Shown piece after piece: positions 17,644-24,055 of a DNA stretch of 24,055 bases. Origin of the DNA: Byssochlamys sp. IMV 00236. Taxonomy: Eukaryota > Ascomycota > Eurotiomycetes > Eurotiales > Thermoascaceae. Below the pieces are notes generated by a model. The model ran no database searches and had not been told where the DNA came from. It saw only the letters and a list, made by a program, of their open reading frames with translations. Location: the NCBI GenBank assembly GCA_001931875.2, contig MSJH02000037.1, positions 1 through 24,055 of the forward strand. The letters are read 5' to 3'. Positions within the stretch are counted from its first letter, which is position 1; the number at the start of each line of letters is the position of its first letter. The translations under genes were made by a program, and so were the position numbers.

Positions 17644-18470
17644 TTAAATAAGCTTTTGCTTACTTTGTTCCCTATTGTTGGACGCTGTGACCACAGCAGG
17701 CAATCCTTTCTTTGACCAGGCCATACTACATTTTAAATCAATATGAAATGCAGACTCATCGAGAAAGATGCAATTAGTTCTAAAGTCCATGTCCGTACAC
17801 TCCCACTTACGAACCCAGTCAAAACGCTCCTGAATTTTTCTCCACTGTTCCTATCTATAGACTGAAGCTGGGCTTTTTTGAGTGACAGGTTACATTCAGT
17901 TCTTACAAAATTGTAAACAGTGCTTTTAGAGACCTTGAGATCCTGAAACTTTTGTAACAGCCGCTCCTTTACTTGCTCCAAGACGGCTGAAGGATTCTCA
18001 TCTATGTATTCCAAGATCACTTGCTTATGTTCTTCTTGAAATATACGCAAGCGACCGGTTTTCTTATGCTTTATAAAAATATTATCAGGATCTATTTTGT
18101 ACATTTGGGCACATCTTTGAGCTGTGCGAACATGAATACCTAATTGTTTTGCAGCAACTAAGGCACACATAACTTTCTCAAATATCAGTTTAAAGAATCT
18201 AACTTTGTCTTGATCCGTATAGAGTGTGTATGCTTGCTTAGTCGACGTCTCCTTCATGCAAACATCTACGTCATCTTTTGCATCTTTATCTGGCATAGAG
18301 TCTATATCGAAATTATTCTCCTGAGGCTGATTATGCAAATACTGAGTGTGTGAACTAACTGTTTCTAAAGCATATCGCTCCTCATCAATGATGTAGTCCA
18401 CGGGCTCAGGTTCACCGTATTCATCAACTGCGTTACAGTGCCCGTCTTCATAAAGAATTTGAAAGCTCAT
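17644..18470 (-). pseudogene. IS630/Tc1-like transposase, frameshifted and 3'-truncated
   Basis: The start is taken at MSFQILYEDG (18470); an upstream ATG would translate a 38-A tract as poly-Phe. Residues ~84-125 (DQDKVRFFKLIFEKV, AAKQLGIHVRTAQR) and ~145-205 (EEHKQVILEYIDENPSAV, SKSTVYNFVR) form two helix-turn-helix units. At an A tract (17835-17839) the frame shifts by one base; beyond it, in the next frame, come ERFDWVRKW and NCIFLDESAFHI, carrying the first catalytic Asp of the DDE domain. The reading then runs through MAWSKKGLPAVV to a stop at 17644. The second and third catalytic acids are missing, so the copy cannot encode an active enzyme. Terminal inverted repeats were not found by eye. 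Confidence 0.75.
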
Positions 18471-18501
18471 ATTGTAATACTCGGTTTTTAATGAGAAAGA
18501 G

Positions 18502-18503
<2 letters not shown>

Positions 18504-18541
<38 letters not shown>
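18504..18541. repeat. 38-bp poly-A tract
   Basis: An uninterrupted run of 38 A lies 33 bp upstream of the transposase start (as T on its coding strand), followed by more A/G-rich sequence to 18557. It could be a slippage tract or the tail of an inserted retroelement; no retroelement body is recognisable beside it. Confidence 0.85.
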
Positions 18542-18543
<2 letters not shown>

Positions 18544-18790
18544 AAAAAGAAAAGAGAGCTGACGGTGCTTACATGCTTAATATACACATATTTTATACGA
18601 CAAAGCTTCCATATTTACGACATTTAATTTGTCGGCAAGCAAAATCAGCCAATGGTTAGCGTAGCATTAGAATTTAACAAATGTGAATTTTACTCTTGGC
18701 ATCAGTGTCAATAGTTTTTGGAAGTCCTGTATAATTCGTATTCAAATAAGTAAAGGGGGCACTCCTTTTTTTTTTTACCATGAAAAGCAG

Positions 18791-18934
18791 TTCTCGGCTG
18801 GCAAAGCTGGTGTCAAACTTGGTATACCGCGCTCAGCAGCTTATAGTTGGTTAAAAAAGGTTGAAAACGACCCAAGAGACAAGATCCAGCCGCGCAAAAC
18901 ACCAGAAGCAAGTGAAGGTAGACTAGAGTGTTGA
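18791..18934 (+). pseudogene. Transposase helix-turn-helix fragment, opposite strand
   Basis: The frame FSAGKAGVKLGIPRSAAYSW then LKKVENDPRDKIQP aligns by eye with AAKQLGIHVRTAQR and IDPDNI of the transposase on the minus strand 0.5 kb away. It ends in TGA at 18934. It is preceded by a T-run and frame noise, so only this domain survives. It indicates a second, inverted copy of a related IS630-like family. Confidence 0.4.
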
Positions 18935-18990
18935 ATGGTACTACACATCGAAAAGTTTTGTTGACGACATCACAGGTAGTGGGTAAAGGT

Positions 18991-19238
18991 AGCGCTCGTA
19001 GCATTAGTCTATTTCCTGGCGCATGTAGTATTCATCTTTGACTGGTGCAAATGCGAAACCCGACACTCTGCACTATCAGAAATGGATCGAGCACTTTGGC
19101 AGAATGGCCGATCCCGTTACGTTGACGTATTGGGCTATGATTGGCGTGGCGAAGAGCGACTGATTATGGAGCATCGAGTGGACAATACAAAGAGCGCATA
19201 CCAAAGACGATGGATGACAGTGTGGAACAGATCTGTAG
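18991..19238 (+). other. Open frame of unknown origin in transposon island
   Basis: A stop-free frame (same frame as the helix-turn-helix fragment upstream) reads FIFDWCKCETRHSALSEMD, then RALWQNGRSRYVDVLGYDWR and HRVDNTKSAYQRRWMTVWN, ending in TGA. The composition is markedly richer in G and C than the flanks. A shifted frame remains open to 19590 (with MMTMLRGITNAYLNARF and FTYRQIQAAHIPIYF). It may be a decayed transposon ORF or an unannotated gene fragment. No family is recognised. Confidence 0.3.
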
Positions 19239-19574
19239 CATGATGACAATGCTCCGAGGGATTACCAACGCTTACCTCAATGCCAGATTCACCTTATATC
19301 AGACAAAAATCTTCGCAATTCAGGCAATTCGAGCGCGTCTCGTCCTGTCAGAAATTCAGTCTGACAATCACAAAAACTTTACATACAGGCAAATTCAAGC
19401 AGCCCACATACCCATATATTTCGTTCAACGTAATAATTATCAATATGTAAAGCTTACTTTTCACAACATTTCACTAGTATTTATTCTATTATTCACTCTG
19501 TTATTCATTGTACTTAATAAACTAGTTATGTGTACAGATAATGTGTTTAAGCAGAGACTTTCGCTTTATATTGT
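19239..19574. other. Remainder of transposon island, 3' flank of RTP1-type gene
   Basis: The frame continuing from 19141 to 19590 on the + strand loses coding character after about 19440, where the DNA becomes AT-rich. AATAAA-type signals on the minus strand near 19560-19575 fit the 3' end of the RTP1-type gene. Confidence 0.4.
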
Positions 19575-22500
19575 TTATTTAAATGAATAAACCTGGCTTT
19601 TAGGGTTTTTAAATAGCTCGTTACGCATAATAGTATCTAAATCACTCAAGGCCACCCTTGCTTGATACCGTGTGAGTTCATCAGGATCAGTTTCTTCAAT
19701 GTACCTTAATGTTCTGTATGTTCTCCTTAGACTTTCAGTTGGGTATTCATAGAGTGTTTGTTGTGCAAGTCCTCGAAAGAGTGATAATATAAGCACAGTG
19801 GCAGCTAAAGACAGGATGAGAATGGACTATTTTTTCTTCTTATCTTGTAACTCACCTCTTCTAACCTCTGAATTTTTTTCAAAATCGAGTATATTGAGTA
19901 CCCATTGAACAAGTTCTGGTGTTTGACCATGAAGTGCTACAGGACATGTTTGGCAGGCCATGCCCAAGACTGATAGAGCAGAAACACGTAAATGGCTATC
20001 TTCATCACGTCTCTCCAGTACGGCTTCTAAAGGACTAAAGAGCGTATCAACTATATAAGGTTAATGAGCAACGTGTAATAAAAGCCCCATTCGTATTACC
20101 ATATTTTCCGAGTGCATCACCACACCTCTGAACAGTCTGTAGTAATGCTTCGCCAATTCTTAATCTATTATCTAATTTTTGGTTTTTATCCTTATAAATA
20201 TCACCGAGCTTTTTGATTATGTCATTGCCGTAAGCATCCGTCATGGCCGACAGACCTTTTACAGCATTCAAGTATATATAACTTCATAGCGTATTAGTAT
20301 AAACATAAACTATTACAATTATTTCGATACCTGTCTTCATCCTGTATTAATCGAACAAAAATATCCAACAGTTGGCTCAATCCTTCGCCCGAGGACACTA
20401 GAGGGTCCTTTGCTAAAGCCATATCTTTAAGAATTCCCATACCGTGAGCTCTAATGGGCAGTAAATCATCCTGTAGGGATTTCATGGCTTCTCTGTATTT
20501 CTCTTTAGACGCCTCTAGTGATGGTTGTTGCTTTCTATTTGATATTGTTTGAGCTGATAGATAGGATGTTATGGCCAATAAGAACTCATTAGCTGATTCA
20601 TAGACAAGCTCCACCGGATGATTCTCTAGCTTCTTTAATGGTTCCAAACAAGACTTCAAAAGTTGTACTGATTTCTCATCCAGTTCCTCATTTTCTATTT
20701 TATAATGTATAAAGCGGGCATATGCTTTGCTTACTCAAATAACTTACCATGCATAACGGCTCTTAGTAGATTAATGGCTAAAATGAGCGACTCCACATCT
20801 TCTTCACTCGATGATTCATCCTCAAGTGCTTCTTTTTCTTCTTCACTCACTATACGGGTGATATCAGGGAAACTAGACTTTTCGGTTGTCTTTTTTTTCG
20901 GCCCGGTTGTCATCTTGTCAACATATGAATCAATAATATTAATAGCAAAGGAAACAATTTGTGTTGGTTTAGAGAGGATGCTAGGACCTAACTTGTCCAG
21001 CATTCCCATGATTAAATTGAGTGTTAAGAGAATTCTAAAGGAAATCAATAAAGGTGAATCATGGATACTTTAAGCTTACATCGTTGGATCCGTCTTCCTT
21101 GCTTGAAGAGAAGAGTATTCATTCAGGAGAAATACAAAAATATCGCCTGATAGGTCCAAATCGCCCAGTTTTTCAAGAAATTGGACTAAGACATCAGCAT
21201 TCAGCGGAAGATCGTTTTTAGCCAATGCCTTTGGTTTTCTAGGGACATGTTAAAGCTTTGTTAGATACGATTGATGTAGGTTCAAACCTTCTCAGCCGTA
21301 GTGTAGCTCCACCTGAGGGACCAGGTGCAAAGTAAGCTACACGCTCTCCGCTTATATCGACCTTGTTGAGCAGAATCCGCTTTAATTCACGGACGCCGTC
21401 TGCTGTTGTTGTTATACGAAAATATGTCAGCAGCAGATCAAGCACTGTTTCTCGCAATCCTGACTTTGATTGAACTGTGAATTCATACAAATGATACAAA
21501 CAGGGGATGGAAGAGGACAAACATGTTTGAATCATCAGAGGTGAAGGCTCCCCGCCTATCATGAGTTTATGTAGCGTTTTGAGTAGATCGGAAAGTGCCT
21601 CTTCATCTAAAATCACTCTGTCCATCAAATCCTCGTTTGATTCATCATATTCTTGTTGATTCCATCCTGACACGAGAGGGTCGACAATCTTATCAACAAG
21701 ATAGGTCTTTCCGAGCTTCGGATGCTTGGTAATGATCCTACCGATAATGAACGTAACAGCTTGACTTGTGGTAGCAGAGACAGTTTCTTTTTGAAGTAAA
21801 GACAAGAGCTGAGGCGTAATGATGGAATAATAGCTTTCAATGGACGTCATTTGTTGAGGGACTGATAAGATTAACTTGGATATGCTTTCCAGCTGCGTCA
21901 GTTGTACTTTAATCATATCATTAACCGAGACAGACTTTACTTTTTTTGGTTAGGCCTTACACTGTTCTACTTGACCAATGGTAAATTCTAGCACGATAGC
22001 AACACCATTTGGTTTCAAGAGTATACGAGATAAAAATCTTCCACAGATAGTTCTAAGCCAGCTTGGAACAGGATGCAGTGAAGACGTACCGATGAGAGAC
22101 ATCAAGGATCCCATGGCTCTCTGTACATCTGAGCGATCAAATAACCACATAAACATTCGAGCACACTTGTCTCTTTTCTCCCTAGGCAACCCTACTTCCT
22201 TTTTGGCACTAGAAAGTAAATGACCTGGTGTCATTGGTAGTTCATTTTCTAGTGTGTCTGTATCACCAACAGAAGCTCGAATCTCAGTGGCAGGTACATA
22301 AGCTAGTTCTAAGAGAGCAGCATATAGATCAGCCAAGTGTCTGGTCATCAATATAGATGCAACTGTTGTATAACCCTTTGATTCGGGAACCTTTTCACTT
22401 TGAGCAATGAGATCGACTAGAGGAGTGACAAGATCATAAAGATCGTGTAATGCCTTGGTTGACACTTGCTTTGTTTGCTCTTCATCCTCATCGTTTGCGA

Positions 22501-23056
22501 ATATTTCTAGACGATGGTAAGTTATATATATGCATATATGTATATATTTCTACCTTGATTTGTATAACCTGATTTGACTCGTTTAGACAAAGGTAATCCA
22601 ACGCCAGGTAAAAGACAAGGATAAAATCCCCAAGAGATGACAATCTCAAGTAATGTATGTATCAATCGAAGGTCGCGCACACCCAAAAAGTCTTTATCGC
22701 TTTCATCTACAATAAATGGTCAACATATGTTTCTCATATCTGGTCTCTGCTCTAACCTTTTGAATGACTACACAAATTTAATAATGATTCTTGTATGCTT
22801 ATTAATAGTCTTAGACAGTGTTTAACAAAGCTAGATTTGGGTTCGTCTTTATTTGATTCTAATTCGAGATCTTGAAGTCTACTTGTCAAGATGTCTTTGA
22901 TCGATCCTTTTTCTTTTTTTTATTGTTTTAATTAGAGTGTGTTTTTATATAAAAGAAATAAGAAAAAAAAAAACAACCTTCTTTTAGTTCTAGTTTTTGA
23001 CCAACTAGTTTATAAGCTTGAGACAAGCACTCATTTAACTGTTCATTCTTTGACAT
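19575..23056 (-). CDS. RTP1: RTP1/TANGO6-type HEAT-repeat protein (RNA polymerase II assembly)
   Basis: The model has eleven exons: 23056-22978, 22906-22757, 22706-22554, 22506-21961, 21906-21288, 21238-21080, 21034-20748, 20694-20331, 20281-20100, 20050-19856 and 19804-19575. It gives 987 aa, near the length of yeast Rtp1. Introns are 45-71 bp and every phase agrees. Helical repeats run throughout. Recognisable segments are DLRLIHTLLEIVISWGFYPC with LLPGVGLPLSKR (~85-125), LSGDIFVFLLNEY, IYLNAVKGLSAMTD with RLRIGEALLQTVQRCGDALG (~786-845), and the C-terminal RYIEETDPDELTRYQARVAL. These match the two C-terminal Rtp1 domains. Yeast Rtp1 helps assemble RNA polymerase II subunits and bring them into the nucleus; human TANGO6 is the relative. 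An acidic, Ser-rich loop lies near DESSSEEDVESL. The start gives 26 codons in exon 1 directly after an A-rich leader. Confidence 0.9.
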
Positions 23057-24055
23057 TTAAAGTGAAAAAAAAAGAAAGACTAGGAATAAATTTTCACTCA
23101 GACACATCTGAAGTTGATTTTCACTCAAACCCATCACAAAGTCAAGTAGTCTGTGTGTTCTGGGTTATGATTTCTTTAAGTAGTTCTGTGTCATGATCAA
23201 TCAGGCACATGTATATGAATGTAAATAGAAGCAATGGTACATAGTATATACATTTATGCCACAAATCCATTTATTTCAAGTACTCTTCAGGTACAACCTG
23301 TCTGCTCTTATTTTAAACTCAGAGATTCTTGATCATGTCAAAGACGATCAACTCTTTCATCCCTTTAAAACACAATTTATGCCAAGTTGTGAGCTATGCA
23401 AAGAATTGTGTCATTTATTTATAGTCTACACTTTATTCAGAAATTATTCACACACTGATAGAAAAATGATAATTACAGACAAAAATAATAATAAAAGAAA
23501 GCTCATCAGAAGTAAAAAGAAATGATTAGTAAATCAGTTGTTTGTTATACACTCTTTCCGGAAAGTAAATTCGCCTGTGATCGAAAATAAATACACCCAT
23601 GGTGAGAACAAAATTCATGTTGCATGAAATGTAAATTCGTCGTCGCCAAGAATATTTTCGTAATATTAACAGGTGGGCTGTCTTGGAGTTGAAATTAACT
23701 TAATATTAGAAATAGCCCTCTTTAGTCTGTTTGTAAAAGTTTAAATTCTTTATTCGGTCTTTCCATGAAATCAGAAGAACATGTAATCATATTTGGCAAT
23801 GCATATTCTTGTATGGTCACGAGGCAGATTGCTCCCGTTTGATACGATTTCTTAATTGAGTCCTTTTTTTGCTTCTTTACAGCAGTTATCAAGTATCCCT
23901 CTGAGTGTTCAAAGATTCACCAATCAAAACTAGCTTGTCCTCATGGTCCTTGCTCTGACTCGCTTGTCCCGCCCTCTTTGCTCTCTGGCGTGTATATCTG
24001 GAACGTTCTCCCAATTGCCTCTTCTTGTGCTCTGGGTTCTCTCTGTCCTCCGTTC
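23057..24055. other. Terminal kilobase, no supportable gene
   Basis: The first ~100 bp are the presumed promoter and leader of the RTP1-type gene. A frame at 23256-23525 (+), with CELCKELCH, is Lys/Asn-rich at the end and lacks a recognisable domain, so it is not called. Short direct repeats occur: ATTTTCACTCA near 23089 and 23115, and GTAAATTCG near 23567 and 23631. From about 23925 to the end the DNA becomes CT/GC-rich and one frame reads GVYIWNVLPIASS, but no gene can be delimited. Confidence 0.4.

Noticed and set aside
21907..21960. Alternative 26-bp intron (21935-21960) or 36-bp intron (21935-21970) at the exon 4/5 join of the RTP1-type gene
   Set aside because: Both are much shorter than all other introns here. 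The 26-bp version also leads to an in-frame stop. The 54-bp version (21907-21960) keeps frame and protein continuity.
23256..23525. 89-codon frame with CELCKELCH on the + strand
   Set aside because: There is no domain, its C-terminus is biased toward Lys/Asn as in AT-rich noise, and no promoter or splice context is visible. The cysteines alone do not make a zinc site.
1..24055. CRISPR arrays, rRNA, prokaryotic operons or riboswitches
   Set aside because: No regularly spaced repeats or such RNA motifs were seen; intron-bearing genes show that this is eukaryotic nuclear DNA.

Overview
The window looks like nuclear DNA of an early-diverging filamentous fungus, most probably Mucorales. The reasons are AT-rich intergenic DNA, short GT-AG introns (about 45-70 bp, often with a CTAAC/CTAAT-like branch site), CT-rich leaders just before start codons, and a gene set typical of fungi. 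It also carries an OCRL-type phosphatase that budding yeast lacks. The species cannot be named from sequence reading alone. Exon joins were worked out by hand from reading frame, splice sites and protein-family continuity. All multi-exon models close into one frame, but none was checked against RNA.

Layout, left to right. A short ORF of unknown status lies at 55-213 (-). A 3-exon TPR protein with a long Arg/Ser/Asp-rich tail (TTC14-like) lies at 360-2162 (-). After a gene-free 1.2 kb comes a 6-exon SH3/Ras-association scaffold at 3324-6126 (+). Tail to tail with it is a small single-exon protein of unknown function at 6319-6792 (-), with a duplicated R-[ST]-x-SAPS-x-LPSY motif. About 1.5 kb without a convincing gene follows. 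A 13-exon OCRL/INPP5B-type inositol polyphosphate 5-phosphatase occupies 8334-11820 (-). It shares a 274-bp divergent promoter region with a 4-exon actin-related protein (12095-13489, +). An ER J-protein of the Erj5 type starts only 55 bp after that stop (13545-14587, +). It converges on a single-exon two-finger C2H2 protein (14707-15687, -).

From about 15.7 to 19.57 kb the window is a gene-poor island of decayed transposon material. It holds a truncated, frameshifted IS630/Tc1-like transposase (-) and at least two related relics on the + strand, plus unexplained ORFs with a base composition unlike their surroundings. An 11-exon RTP1/TANGO6-type HEAT-repeat protein follows at 19575-23056 (-). 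The last kilobase has no supportable gene; its final ~130 bp turn abruptly GC/CT-rich.

Functionally the genes are unrelated housekeeping or signalling genes, not an operon or cluster: phosphoinositide turnover on endomembranes (OCRL), polarity-type scaffolding (SH3/RA), chromatin or other actin-related complexes (Arp), ER protein folding (Erj5), transcription (C2H2), RNA processing (TPR/RS, inferred) and RNA polymerase II assembly or import (RTP1). I saw no CRISPR array, tRNA, rRNA or prokaryote-style operon. I found no clear case for a wholly new multi-gene system. The best leads are the fungal OCRL gene, the duplicated-motif small protein and the unexplained ORFs in the transposon island.
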